Positions 11,801 through 24,202 of a stretch of DNA of 64,000 nucleotides are shown piece after piece (positions within the stretch are counted from its first letter, which is position 1; each line of letters starts with the position of its first letter). The stretch spans positions 1,116,001 through 1,180,000 of the forward strand of contig JAIWND010000005.1 in assembly GCA_025330725.1 (NCBI GenBank). Reading direction: 5' to 3'. Position numbers and translations under genes: made by a program. Origin of the DNA: Chlamydoabsidia padenii (Eukaryota > Mucoromycota > Mucoromycetes > Mucorales > Cunninghamellaceae). A model generated the notes under the pieces. That model had not been told where the DNA came from, ran no database searches, and saw only the letters and a program-made list of their open reading frames with translations.

Positions 11801-12372
11801 GTTTTTGACTTGGACCACCAGTTCCTCAATTTTCTATTTCCGAATTGTAGGTTGACACTGTGGCCATAGTGCGCTTTTGGTGCTGTTACCAAATCTATCT
11901 TTTTCACACAATAAAAATACATCATTTTACACCGCGCCAATTGCTGTCTTTGGTTACCCCTAACCATATCTAGTCCATGACACTAGTACCATATCTATCT
12001 CTTGACACCAAGTCAATGTTTATCTTTTAGTATAACTTACCCCTAAATCTGAATAATATAAATAGCAAGTCTTTTCATTTCTTTTTTCTTCAGTTTTATC
12101 AAGTTTCTCTTTTAATAAAAAAATATATTTACAAATAAAAAAAAATTATTACAAGCTACCTCTCTTATTATCAAGTTACTTAACAAGTGTAACTATTGTC
12201 TTTATTGCTCTCACTTTGGAACAAGAGTTTCTTTTTATTTTATTTTCAAATCCCGACTTACCTCGGTCGATCTTTTTCTTTCCCTCTTGAATTACCAAGT
12301 ACATTCAAGTACATCTTAAAAGTTGAATCTTACCACAAAAATTCTGGTGCTCACTACATATTATACAAACAA
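11800..12372 (+). repeat. LTR-like repeat, copy A (approximate left edge)
   Basis: The 3' part (12322-12356, ending TTCTGGTGCTCACTA) is repeated with few changes at 12802-12840, and both copies have a TATAAAT box about 240-265 bp upstream (12059 and 12565). A shared upstream TATA box plus a shared 3' end looks like two diverged solo LTRs. No protein-coding part was found between them. The left edge is a guess. Confidence 0.35.
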
Positions 12373-12409
12373 AATCTACTTTAACTATCCTTGTTGCCAT
12401 AACAATAAC

Positions 12410-12860
12410 CAGTGACGAGGATGATATTTTGCAAGCCATATTTGGAATTCCAAGTCTAATGGCTTGGGCCGACCAGATATAGTAATATCTGCACCTCAGG
12501 TTATATGCACCTCAGGTTATATGCACCTCTTGTTCATTGTTGGATGCGCAGTTTTAATTATTAGTATAAATACCCTCCTCTCCCCGCAATTTTATTTTTT
12601 CGATAGTTATCTCTTATTTATTATTTAACTCAATAAAAGCAGTATAAAAGGACTTCGATCCAACCAAATACTGTCTTATTCTTTTAGTCTCTATCATTTA
12701 TATAGAGCATATTCATATTTTTTTCAGACTATAAGTCTTGATTATTTAAAATCCGACACATTTAGTCGTAGATTCTTTATTTCACTCTATTCTATCAAAA
12801 AGGTTGAACTTTCACCATAAAAGTTCTGGTGCTCACTCTATAAAAATCATACAAAAAGAC
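12410..12860 (+). repeat. LTR-like repeat, copy B (approximate left edge)
   Basis: Partner of copy A: TATAAATACCC at 12565 and the shared end segment at 12802-12840. It contains a 16-bp direct repeat (TGCACCTCAGGTTATA) starting at 12490, present 2.5 times. Beyond it, 12881-12960 has short tandem repeats around CATAACATATATAGCC. Confidence 0.35.
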
Positions 12861-13006
12861 CAAAAACACATTAGTTACCTATATACATAACATATATAGC
12901 CATAACAACATAACATATATAGCCGTAACACCAGTTATAGCCGCAACAGTGGCCATAAAACAGACACAGAAAAATTCACACTCCGCTTAAAAAGATCAAA
13001 AAGAAT

Positions 13007-13088
13007 CGTCAGCTACAGGATTTGAACCTGTGCAGGCAGAGCCTATGTGATTTCTAGTCACACTCCTTAACCACTCGGACAAACTGAC
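13007..13088 (-). tRNA. tRNA-Ser (anticodon AGA)
   Basis: Read on the minus strand, the gene starts GTCAGTTTG and ends AGCTGAC plus discriminator G. The acceptor arms pair in full (one G-T). The A-box region is CCGAGTGGTTAAGG, the anticodon arm is TGTGA-CTAGAAA-TCACA (AGA at positions 34-36), a long variable arm (GGCTCTGCC) marks a class II tRNA, and the T arm is CAGGTTCAAATCCTG. No intron is present. The structure is a complete serine tRNA reading UCU and, with inosine, UCC/UCA. Confidence 0.96.
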
Positions 13089-13433
13089 TGGATATAAATA
13101 AAAAATTGCATGGTATTATATAAATCTCAACGTCGGGATTTAAAAATTAAAACCCGAACAATTGGTGTTTTGGCAAGAAGGCACAGCAGGACGAAGCAAA
13201 GTAGCACTATGAGTTTCTTTTTATGACGTAAAACAAGACGTGCACATCGTGTGATATAAAATATATATTTATTGGGATAATTATGTAAGTGATGACAATG
13301 ACAATGATAAAGGACAAAAGAGGGAGACTAAAATAAGGTGGTGAGATAACTGTACAAATATACCAAGGTCCAATAGTCGTGTTTGCCATTATAGGATACA
13401 TATAAAACTTGGGTTGGTGAGAGGGCTAAGACG
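13089..13433. other. tRNA upstream region and Ase1 3' flank
   Basis: No gene is seen. A copy of the dispersed element (GTCGGGATTTAAAAATTAAAACCCGAAC, from 13132) lies 44 bp upstream of the tRNA gene and is itself an imperfect inverted repeat. Confidence 0.4.
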
Positions 13434-13561
13434 TTATAATTCGTTATCGGACATATCGCTTAGTTCAGGTCCGTCATCAAAGATACCAAGATCCAACATC
13501 ATATCTTCTTCGTCAAATAGTAGTGCATGTCGTTCAGAGAGGGATCGAGGTGGTGGACGAT

Positions 13562-13621
<60 letters not shown>

Positions 13622-16132
13622 AAGGATGAAGTTAGTGATGCTGGATTTATCAGTGTACATCCATTTCCATACCTTTTGTTTGACAATTGGGGATCGATGG
13701 TTTTGATTAGGTGAAGAAGCTGTGTAATCTTTTTCGACTAGAGTGCTGCCGCTGGTACTGCTTGTGCTGTCACTGGGTCGTTTTCTTGGTTCCTGTTTTC
13801 CGGCATCCATGTCCTTGATGCCTTTAATGATTTTGTTGTTTGATTTTGCTATTCGGCTGTGATCTTGTTTTCTGATGTTGCGTTGACGTACCCGGTGAAG
13901 CACGCTGATGGTAGAGGACACCTGTGAATCCAATCGTCGCCATTCCTTTTTCGTTTCGTTTATCGAGTCTTGAAAGTTGCTTACTCGATTATATTGTGGT
14001 GTGCGGAAGTTCATCTTGGTGTGAATACGGTTGCGTGGACTGGTCATCGGTGGACGTATTGCTGTTTTTATCATTCGTTTTGGTGTAGTTGGTGGTGGTA
14101 AAGGTTGTGATTCGGATGTTTGTTCGTTCTATTCCAAAAAAAAAAAAAAGAGAAAGATAAAAATGTAAGTCCAGGTCACCATATCCGTCCTTTTTTAATT
14201 TACTTTATCATCCGCTGTGAGTTGATCAAGATAGGGTTCACCGTAAACAGTAAACGGGGTGCCGGTAGAGGTTTCGAATTCGTATAATGCGCCTTCTAAA
14301 TCACGTTTACTCTAAAAAGATAACATATTAATAACATACACGTATCGTAAACCTGCTTACTTACTTTTGGAAGTTCCCTTGACATTCTTTTCCGGAATTT
14401 TTCTTCTCTTAACAATCGTCCAGGGTCCCGTTGTCCTTTACCAAAGAGTCGTTTTGGATCGTTGGTACTTGCCTATAAAAGGAGTGTGAGTACGATCTTT
14501 TCTTCTTTCTTTTTGTAAAGTTATTCATCATTTTACCTTAAAATCTTGTACTTCTTGAAGCAGTTTCATGTGCCGTTCCACTTTATCCAGTATATACTTC
14601 CGATCTTCAACCATATGCTTTAAGCGTTCGATTTCGTTTTCATGAGCCTCCAATAAAGTATCATTGTAAGCATCTATAAGAATATAAATATATAAGGTGA
14701 GATTCAAACTTAATGATGTATTCAATTATTATATTACCAGATTCAAACAAAGCAAAGTCATCCCGTTCTTTTTGAGAGAAGTAAAGTTGATTCCACAAGT
14801 TTTCCATTTCGTTTCGTGCATCCAAGATAAAGTCTTGTACCTTTTCAGATTTGAGTTTGAGCATCCTGTCGAGTTCCATTTCGTACTAAAACAATTAAAA
14901 GATGACGATCGGGTATCATTATACTGTTAGTCATCTGTATATACTTTGATCGAATGTATTTCTTGTGTTTTTTACCTGCTGTAATTCCATTGAAGTGACA
15001 CCTTTGTTGGTCTGTAAAAACAAGTTTCGTTCTTTTGTATCCACCTGTAGCCTATCCCAGAGTCGATATAAGTGTTGTACGATTTCTTGTTTCCTAAATT
15101 CGCGTTGCTGTTTGAGTTCTTCCAGCTACCAAAAAAAAAAAAAAAAAAAAAAAGGATGTAAGTTTGAGCAAGGGGTGTGTGTGTCATACTGATCTTACCT
15201 GGGCAATCTTTTGCATGATTTGATTTAATTGTTGATCTTGTACCAATATCACATATAAGCACACCTTTTTGTCGGGTTCGTGGCGATGTTCATGAAGTTG
15301 TACCAATAAGTGATCCAAATCAGACTGAGGGTGTACGCTCAATGAAGCCCAAAGTTGTTGAATTTGTTCCATCCCAGAGTCCACTTGTTGAGCCCGTCCC
15401 ACCTACAAGAGAGAGAGAGAGAGAGAGTCAACAAACAAGTAGTATATCATTCAACCAAAACTTACATATTCATTTTCACATCGTCGAATTTCTTCTTCCA
15501 AGGCAGTTACTGTTGGTAGAGAGACATCCACGTTGGTCCGAATGATCAGGTCCGTATTGACAAAAGCACCCAAAGAGTCTTTATATTCTTCCAATCGTTG
15601 GTAAAGTTCTAGTGATGATAAAAAAAAAGTATTGTATCAGTATGGGGGAATATATATATATATAAAGTGAGCGTATGTGGATGGCTTTATTAATTTATTA
15701 CCGTGGACGTCAGCTAATCGTTTTTCGTAATGCTATAATCAATAATATAGTTAACAATTCATTCGTGTTTGGGGTTTCTTTTTTTAATTGTATATGTCTT
15801 ACCTTTTGGACAATATCCTTTTCAGCGTTGAGTTTATCCAAAGCCAAGTAATAGGGTTGTTGCTCTTGGTCATGTGGGTTGTCGTCAATATATTCCCCCA
15901 TCAGACGTTTGAGGTTGACGATGGCTTTATATGTATGTCGACATTGTTGTTGTAGAGCTTTGCATTCGTTATCCAGTATGTTGATGTGATCGTCTGCTAG
16001 TGTTAAAAGACCTTGATAAAGTCGGTCCAAGTCTTCTTGTTGTTTTGTTGTTGTTGTTCCCAGTGTTTCATGAAGTAGAGACCATTTGGCAAAACGAGAG
16101 CCGAGTTGATCAATCAGATCATTAACATTCAT
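13434..16132 (-). CDS. ASE1: Ase1/PRC1/MAP65 microtubule bundling protein
   Basis: Eleven exons: 16132-15803, 15732-15702, 15608-15466, 15402-15199, 15125-14976, 14885-14738, 14673-14537, 14472-14365, 14311-14204, 14128-13673, 13562-13434; 647 residues. The long coiled-coil protein includes the family signatures LYRLWDRLQV and NEMENLWNQLYFSQKERDDF, followed by LLEAHENEIERLKHM and the conserved spectrin-fold segment ending in KRLFGKGQRDPGRLLREEKFRKRM. The C-terminal tail is basic and Ser-rich, then acidic. Ase1 cross-links antiparallel microtubules in the anaphase spindle midzone. Exon 2 is only 31 nt. The last intron contains a 54-nt A run on the plus strand (T on the sense strand) that forms its polypyrimidine tract. 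The start at 16132 gives the usual N-terminal helix (MNVNDLIDQLGSRFAKWSLL). The promoter side shows ACGGGGTTTGAAAG at about 16288. Confidence 0.93.
13566..13619 (-). repeat. 54-nt A/T homopolymer inside the last Ase1 intron
   Basis: The uninterrupted A run on the plus strand reads as T54 on the Ase1 sense strand, directly before the 3' splice site at 13563. Confidence 0.95.
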
Positions 16133-16323
16133 TATATATTTGTTGCAAGTTGTGTTTGTATGTATTAAATGTAGAGGTAGGAGATAAAAAGTATGTCACG
16201 ATTATTTTACCGCAAGTTAAAAAAGAAAGAAAAGGGAAGAAAAGGGGCGAAGGGGTGAACATTTAGAAAAATTAAAAGGAGGCGATGACGGGGTTTGAAA
16301 GTTGACATTGAATGTGCCCTCTT

Positions 16324-17226
16324 TCATCCTTTTTTCCTTGAACGACCATCCGATTTCCTTGTTCTTAATATGGCCAATGGTATATTGTCCTCATCTTCTT
16401 CATTACTAGTCAAAGAGAAAAGGCATGAATCAGATCGAGATGATCGTATGTGAGGACAAGTGGGTATACGAGGGAGTAGAGGATCGCTAAGATTCCTTCT
16501 CTTCTGCTTGTAAGGCATAAAAGAAGGAAAAGATGCAGCATGAGGTGATGATTCATCGGGAGAAAAAGTTGAGGGCGATCTTGTTAATGCTATAGGTGAA
16601 GGCATTGAAGATGATGATGTTCCTAGAGTTGTACTTGTATGAGTCGATGAAGAAGGTATGATGATATCAAGTGTTTCTACAAATGGTTTCCGTTTACTCG
16701 CTTCTAATACAGGGTGTTGATAAGGTGCAATAGATTCAACAGGTGTATCGAGTAAGGTTGAAATGTAACGTGTTTTTCGGGGTTTTCTCCCCAAATATTC
16801 AAATTCCGGCTCAAAGCGATCCAATTCCTGCTGAATGACCAAACAGGATAAAAGATTATACACTGCTCTTTGTTTCTCCATAGAAGCTGGCCGATGTCGT
16901 TTCAGTTTCTGTACAGTTGCAACATAAAGCCTTAAGCAATAGAGTGGTATCTGTTGCTCGGGTATGTCAGTGGATAGGTTGATTCCATCGCAAGTTTCGG
17001 AGTTTGAACATTTAAGTAAGGATAATATGTGTTGCTTTGACGTTTTCGAATTTGGCTCAGTTGCATACTCTTTCTTCTTGGTGCTTGTTAATGATAAAGA
17101 GCAAGAAGGTGGAGAGGATGGAGAAGATACATCTGATGAACTAATACCCCTGGATTTGTTATGAGAGGTGGATGTCTTTTTAGCATTTCGGGATAGAAAC
17201 CGAGAAAAGAAGGATCCTTTGACCAT
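16324..17226 (-). CDS. Uncharacterised Ser-rich protein
   Basis: A single open frame of 300 residues without introns. I do not recognise the family. The N-terminus (MVKGSFFSRFLSRNAKK) is basic and is followed by a Ser/Pro stretch. A probable folded helical core lies at about 65-155 (QHILSLLKCSNSE...LYCLRLYVATVQKLKRHRPAS...NLLSCLVIQQELDRFEPEFEYLGRK). The rest is Ser/Pro-rich with several RSxS-like kinase sites, ending acidic then basic (LAILRTRKSDGRSRKKG). The codon pattern and lack of stops over 900 nt favour a real gene. It sits in the same direction as Ase1, about 190 bp upstream of the Ase1 start. Function is unknown. Confidence 0.65.
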   Translation of the reverse strand: MVKGSFFSRFLSRNAKKTSTSHNKSRGISSSDVSSPSSPPSCSLSLTSTKKKEYATEPNSKTSKQHILSLLKCSNSETCDGINLSTDIPEQQIPLYCLRLYVATVQKLKRHRPASMEKQRAVYNLLSCLVIQQELDRFEPEFEYLGRKPRKTRYISTLLDTPVESIAPYQHPVLEASKRKPFVETLDIIIPSSSTHTSTTLGTSSSSMPSPIALTRSPSTFSPDESSPHAASFPSFMPYKQKRRNLSDPLLPRIPTCPHIRSSRSDSCLFSLTSNEEDEDNIPLAILRTRKSDGRSRKKG

Positions 17227-17850
17227 GAATCACAACCAAAGCGACGTAACTAACTAAAGAGAAGAAAAAAATGTTGAAAAGAATATTGGTTTTTGATATA
17301 ATGTAAAAAAAAAGGAGTCGTTCGTTTTTAACACCAATTTCCTTTTTGAGCGTCGATTATGCACGTTAAGGAATTGGGCACTATTGACTGAGCAACTAGA
17401 TGTTTTGTTTCCCACCATCAGCAAATTCACTCAAGTTTTTATTGTTGAAGGTACATGTAGACATAAATGAAAGCATCCTACATTTGATAAGGGTGATATA
17501 TCTTATACAAAGAAGGTAGGCTGGGTCATTATGTACGTATCATACATACGGAAATGACAGAAGAGGGGATGATTCTACGCATATAGGGGAGTATGTTAGA
17601 AAAATCAAATTCAAAGGAGGAAAAGGGGGGGGATATGTTGTAGTCCAGTATAAAAAAAAATATAAGCTTCAAGACCTTAATGATCCAGCATTTCCATGTT
17701 TGAATTGACAGGTGAGAGCGGGGTTTCAATTTCAACATATGTCTTTTTTTTTTTTTTTTTTAAAGAAAAGGGGGCGGGGGACAAGAGTTTTATTTCTTTC
17801 CTTCTTTCCTTTTCATGTTGGATTAATCAAGTATTAGACCATCCTATAAT
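17227..17850. other. Upstream region of the 300-residue protein gene
   Basis: No gene is seen. It holds a T18 run (17744-17761) and GAGCGGGGTTTCAATTTC (17716-17733), a weak variant of the dispersed element. Short frames are low-complexity. Confidence 0.35.
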
Positions 17851-19515
17851 GCTTAAATAGCTTGATCCTTGTCTCCTTTAAATGCACTGGCAGCAAATCC
17901 AGACAGTGATACCATTGGTCCAGCCTCACGACATTCCTTTGCGCCTTTTGCCCCGACTATTGAATATCGACGGAAGAAGGAAATCTATCCAACTCTGGTA
18001 TGTATATAAACAATGAACTATCTAATTACGCAACTAACAGCTTTATTAGTCACTAGGGATTCGCAAGACATGTCCATCTCTTTTGATGATTTTCTTGTGC
18101 GGCTCGAGTCCATTGATAAGCTTGACGAACCTGGCGAAATATTTGGAACATGATTGAATATCAACCTGCGCTACAGCGTCGTATCTTGACAGTAAGTAGA
18201 CCAATTACGAAAACAACATGACTCTACTCTGACAGTAATGTACTGACTCTTTATTATTTTTCTTTTACCTATAGATGGTCTAGTTGAACTGATGCCTTGG
18301 TGTATTGAATTCAAGAACATGCAACTAATCCATTAAACTGCAACCAAATCGGGCGATTTTTATGAATCGGCAAGAATATCCGGAAGAGTCCCGCTATCGA
18401 TATTCCCTTACAACGATTACATTCAGTAGCTCTTCAACGACATTCTTCATTCACAACAATTATTCTTTACCACCAAATGCTTCCATGTTAACCAGGGGTC
18501 AAGCTCACCATCTGTTATTAGCACCAACCACTTTTTATCATCATCACCTGTCTTTACTGATAAAACGAACCCAACTTTGGACATGTCTTTTTTATTTTTT
18601 TGGCATTGTATTGATCAGCATCTCTTATTGACCTAGGGGAACACTTCAGATCCAGCCTCACACATCATTGACAAAATGGAAAATCATGGTTATGGAACAC
18701 ATTGTATGGTATCTTTTGTAAAACGTAACATACAGCATCGGAATGAACAATTAGTTACTGGTGGACCTTTGGTGTGCATGAATGATCCTTTGGAACTGGG
18801 CATTTCCGGAGCACATCATTACTGCTAAAACAGTCTCTTCAGTTGTGTAAGTAAAAAAAAAAAAGATATCAATAAAGAACACAGTTATTAAACAATACTT
18901 GAATGCAGAAATATATATGGTGCCCCGAAAACTCAGATGCATGAACTATTGACTGTGATCTACAATGAATGATCAAAGATCCATCCGATATGGAAGGAAT
19001 ATCCACGGCATTGGTACGAATGACTGATGACTCTTTTATCGCAAACAACTGCCCATCGCTTTCTATGCACTTCTCTTACAATGGTCCAAAATAAAAAACT
19101 TTTATCTTATGATGTCTGGTCATCACGGTGTAAAATGATTCACAGGTATAGTCAAGGGGGGAGGGGTGATGAAGAAAAAAAAGAAATAACTAAATAGTAT
19201 GTTTACTAATCCATTTAGGAAACCCACGTCTTTACGTTATGACAAGTTGGTGACGGAAAATGATTATATCCGATTTGATTATGGTCGACAATCATTCTAT
19301 TTTGGTTATTTGGGAAGATGGCATACCCCATTTTGTCAATGTGCTAACCAGGTTTATATATCAGGCATGGAATTTAGTAACATAATAGGTAATCGGAAAC
19401 TGATAAACTGGTAATAATTCAAGCAAATACTGGTGCCTATGAAACCGATGGAAATGGACTCTTCTTTGGATGTAGGCAACGATGACGGCGGTGTATCCTT
19501 ATACTACATATAATA
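17850..19515 (+). pseudogene. Relic of a multi-exon gene, family not recognised
   Basis: Protein-like segments in one direction are broken by stops and frame changes. They include FAPFAPTIEYRRKKEIYPTL (17937-17996), SFDDFLVRLESIDKLDEPGE (18078-18137) shifting to NMIEYQPALQRRILT, KSGDFYESARISGRVPLSIF (18345-18404), HGYGTHCMVSFVKRN, SLRYDKLVTENDYIRFDYG (19229-19285) and MEMDSSLDVGNDDGG (19446-19490). GT...AG stretches between segments look like old introns. Stops occur inside the segments, for example after EIFGT (18152) and after LIH (18336). A functional splice form avoiding every stop could not be built. The parent family is unknown to me; a copy elsewhere in the genome may be intact. Confidence 0.6.
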
Positions 19516-20028
19516 CCTGTAGATTAGTTAGACATAGTTTAAATAGGTAGATACCATTGAACTGTATGATTGTTTATATAATAAAGTATGATTGTTTTAT
19601 GTTCAATGTATGTTTTTATGGCAAATAACATGTATACTGAATGACGGAAATCGTGTATGCATAATCGTGGGCGGGATTTGAAATCGAAACACCGACTATG
19701 TCGTTTGCATGATAAGCCAACACTAAAGACCCAAACAAACGAACTTTGGCCTAATGATGTCACGTTTAATTCGTGACAGATTTCACATTGAGCACCTACA
19801 TATGCCCCCTTGTGCTTTAATCTGCATGAAGAAGGTGTCAAATGGTATTTTCAACATTTTACCATGTCAACAAACAAACAAGACAAAAGAGATGATATAA
19901 TAAATTAGACTTTTTATTTATACAAGTTAAGAGGGAAATATATACAAACTATAGTTAGGGTGAGGTACTATAATAGTTGCGGGCGAAGGGGGGTAAACAT
20001 GAAGTGTATGATAATAATAAACAGAGAG
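19516..20028. other. Intergenic region between the relic and Rab4
   Basis: No gene is seen. GCGGGATTTGAAATCGAAACACCGAC (19671-19696) is a double copy of the dispersed element. A CACGTTTAATTCGTG sequence near 19761 is an imperfect inverted repeat. Confidence 0.35.
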
Positions 20029-21106
<1,078 letters not shown>

Positions 21107-21982
21107 CAGTTCAAAAAAAGAGGATTGTTGTTAGTGTACCGTGGGGAAACATTCATCAATGTTTTGGTTTCATACTTTACCATAAGTGTCAGATAGCATT
21201 ATTGAGATATCATTAAAAGGACATAAAGTCAGGAAGAGAAGTGCAAAAAGAATCGAGCTTGATTTTTTTTTTTTGAAAAAAGGCGGGGATTGAAACTTAC
21301 TTTTTTTCCCCTGTAGTCAGAAGCCCTGTCATCTGTAAAAGTATACGATATCATCTTCATTTTGTACAGGATTCAAAGATCTGAGAAAGTCCATTCTTGG
21401 AATGAGCTCGTGCTCTCGTTTCCAAGGCGGGATTTGAATTGATAGCATCTATGAGGGTTACTTGTAAAGTGGAGGGTTAACAAGGCGGCGAATAGGTACA
21501 CACATCACTCTGACAGTATAAGCAAACTGTTTCATGATGATCAAGGTTATATAGACAGCCTGCATAATTTCAACAGAAAGTAAAAAAAAAAAATCCATGC
21601 CCGGGGAGGAGGCATAAAGTGGGGGAATCGGGATGTCCCAAAGATTCTGGTTGGCTGACGGAGTTTGAATATTTCTCTTTCAAGCACGGCAGTACTCCCT
21701 CAAGGCACCCGATTTGATAAAGAGCAACGCTGAGTAAACCGGATAAAGTTTTGCGGGGCAAAATGGGGTTAAGGATACCCTTTGCATTGAAATATAGGTT
21801 TGTCATGAGATTTTTTAGTTCCAAACCTTGCGTCTTTAGGAAATCTTTAGGGAAATTGCCCAATCAGAGAAAAAAAAAAAGGTTAAATAGATTCCGCTTT
21901 TTTTTTTCATTCTTTTACTTTTCATTCTTTTTCTTTTCTCCCCTTCTTCACCTTTTTAAATTCATACCTTTATATAATCATC
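21107..21982. promoter_or_regulatory. Divergent Rab4 / isocitrate dehydrogenase intergenic region
   Basis: No gene is seen over 876 bp. Two copies of the dispersed element, GCGGGGATTGAAAC (21284-21296) and GGCGGGATTTGAAT (21426-21439), lie about 180 and 320 bp upstream of the Rab4 start. A T-rich leader precedes the dehydrogenase start. Confidence 0.45.
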
Positions 21983-23598
21983 ATGGCCGGTAAAATTGTT
22001 GTAAAGAACCCTGTTGTTGACTTGGACGGTGATGAAATGACTCGTATCATTTGGCAATTCATCAAGGAAAAGCTCATTCTTCCTTACCTTGACCTTGACA
22101 TCAAGTACTATGACCTGTCAGTGGAAAACCGTGATGCCGTAAGTTAAATAACCTCCACCCCACATTGTAATTGACTAACTAGCTTTTTACTTTACTATTA
22201 GACTAATGACCAAGTGACCATCGATGCTGCTGAAGCCATCAAGAAGTACAATGTAGGTATCAAGTGTGCCACCATTACTCCTGATGAAGCTCGTGTTGAA
22301 GGTAATGTATAAGAGAAGGGGAAAATAAAATAAAAATAAACTGGTTTGTCAAAGGTCCAACTCAAATTCACCACCCTCCTTTTATAGAATTCAACCTCAA
22401 GAAGATGTGGAAGTCCCCTAATGGTACTCTTCGTAACATTTTGAATGGTACTGTCTTCCGTGAACCCATCATTTTGAAGAATATTCCTCGTCTTGTACCT
22501 GGTTGGACTGGTCCTATCATCATTGGACGTCATGCTTTTGGTGACCAAGTAAGTGAATAACAAAGGGGAAAAATATAGGACGTGTGAACACTAATACTAT
22601 ATGATTTTGTATCTAGTATCGTGCCACTGACTTTGTTGCTCCTGGACCTGGTAAATTCGAATTGATCTACACTCCCACTGATGGCTCCGAACCCAAGAAA
22701 TACGAAGTCTACAACTTTGAAAAGTCTGGTGGTGTTGGTTTGGCCATGTACAACACTGATGAATCCATTGAAGGGTTTGCTCATGCCTGTTTCCGCCTCG
22801 CCATCGAACGCAAATTCCCCTTGTACCTCTCCACCAAGAACACCATCCTCAAGGCATATGATGGTCGATTCAAGGATATCTTTGAAGAAATCTATCAATC
22901 TCAATACAAGACTGAATTCGAATCCCTTGGTATCTGGTATGAACATCGTCTGATCGATGATATGGTGGCTCAAGCACTCAAGTCAAATGGTAACTTTATC
23001 TGGGCCTGTAAAAACTATGATGGTGATGTGCAATCTGATATCATTGCTCAAGGTTATGGATCTCTTGGTTTGATGACTTCTGTACTTTATACTCCTGATG
23101 GTAAGACTTGTGAAGCTGAAGCTGCTCATGGTACTGTCACTCGTCATTACCGTGAACATCAAAAGGTAAAACAAAAACAAAAATAAAATAGAAATCAATA
23201 TATTACGTGGGACAAATTGATGACTAACTTTTTCTTTTTCTTCTTCTTTTAGGGTAATGCTACTTCCACAAATCCCATTGCTAGTATCTTTGCTTGGACT
23301 CGTGGATTGGCTCATCGTGCCAAGCTTGATAACCATCCCGAATTGGCCCAATTCTCTAACGATCTCGAACGGGCTTGTATTGAAACCATCGAAGTTGACA
23401 ACAAGATGACTAAGGATTTGGCTTTAATTATTCATGGAAAGAGGTAAAGGGTATAAAAAAGGAAAGTTTTGACAGGTCTAGATGACTAACACACACAAAA
23501 TCTCTAGTATGACTCGTGAACACTACTCCACCACCGAAGAATTCTTGCAACAAATTGCTGACAAATTATCTTCCATCCGTGCTCGCTCCTCTTTGTAA
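21983..23598 (+). CDS. IDP: NADP-dependent isocitrate dehydrogenase
   Basis: Six exons: 21983-22138, 22202-22301, 22388-22548, 22617-23165, 23253-23443, 23508-23598; 415 residues, the normal size for eukaryotic homodimeric NADP-IDH. It oxidatively decarboxylates isocitrate to 2-oxoglutarate and yields NADPH. The start is [21 protein letters not shown]. Substrate-binding [19 protein letters not shown], metal-binding [17 protein letters not shown], and the adenine/NADP motif [17 protein letters not shown] are all present. No mitochondrial presequence is visible before the conserved start, and the C-terminus (RARSSL) is not a canonical PTS1, so a cytosolic enzyme is the simplest reading. The first intron lies 156 nt into the coding region. 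Confidence 0.96.
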
Positions 23599-24202
23599 AT
23601 GATATCTTCTTTTGGGCAACTTGATGGATTATACGTAGTTTAGATGCTTTTTATTTTATTTAGTGTAAATGATTTTATTATCCCTCCCTTCCCTCTTAAT
23701 CCTCCTTGACAAAAAATAAAAATAAAACAAAAAGATTGACACTGTTTGTAATCATCGAAAATGATGTTATATATGCTTATTATTACTCTTCCATTGATAA
23801 ATTAATATGATGACTGACGCTATACAAAAATGATTATGCGACATATTCACACGAAGATTCATCAACCGCTCTCCCCAGCACATCAAACAATCGGGAAATG
23901 TCGGTAACCTTGTCCATCCCCCGTAGATTATATACCTCTTTATATATCATTATAGTAGTCTTTACACCATGTAGGCAATCAACATTTAATAAAGTATTGT
24001 CAATGTTTAGGCATATAAAAAGTCCCTACTGTCCCTGTTTTTTTTTTTTCATGCCTCACTACAGCCTAATTCCATATGGTCATTTTCTCCCCATTATCAG
24101 ATCATTGTGTTTCTGATTAAAGCCCCGATTTTTTTTTTTCAAAAAAGGCATACATATCCCCAATCGTTTTTATTATAATTCAATTCAATCCAATTCTTAT
24201 AT
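23599..24202. other. Convergent 3' flanks of isocitrate dehydrogenase and eRF3
   Basis: No gene is seen. AT-rich 3'UTR-type DNA with AATAAA-like signals; a CCCCGATTTTTTTTTTTC segment at about 24124 is a partial match to the dispersed element. Confidence 0.4.

Noticed and set aside
13414..13629. 71-codon plus-strand frame ending in a poly-Lys run
   Set aside because: Antisense to the last Ase1 exon; the Lys run is the intron homopolymer.
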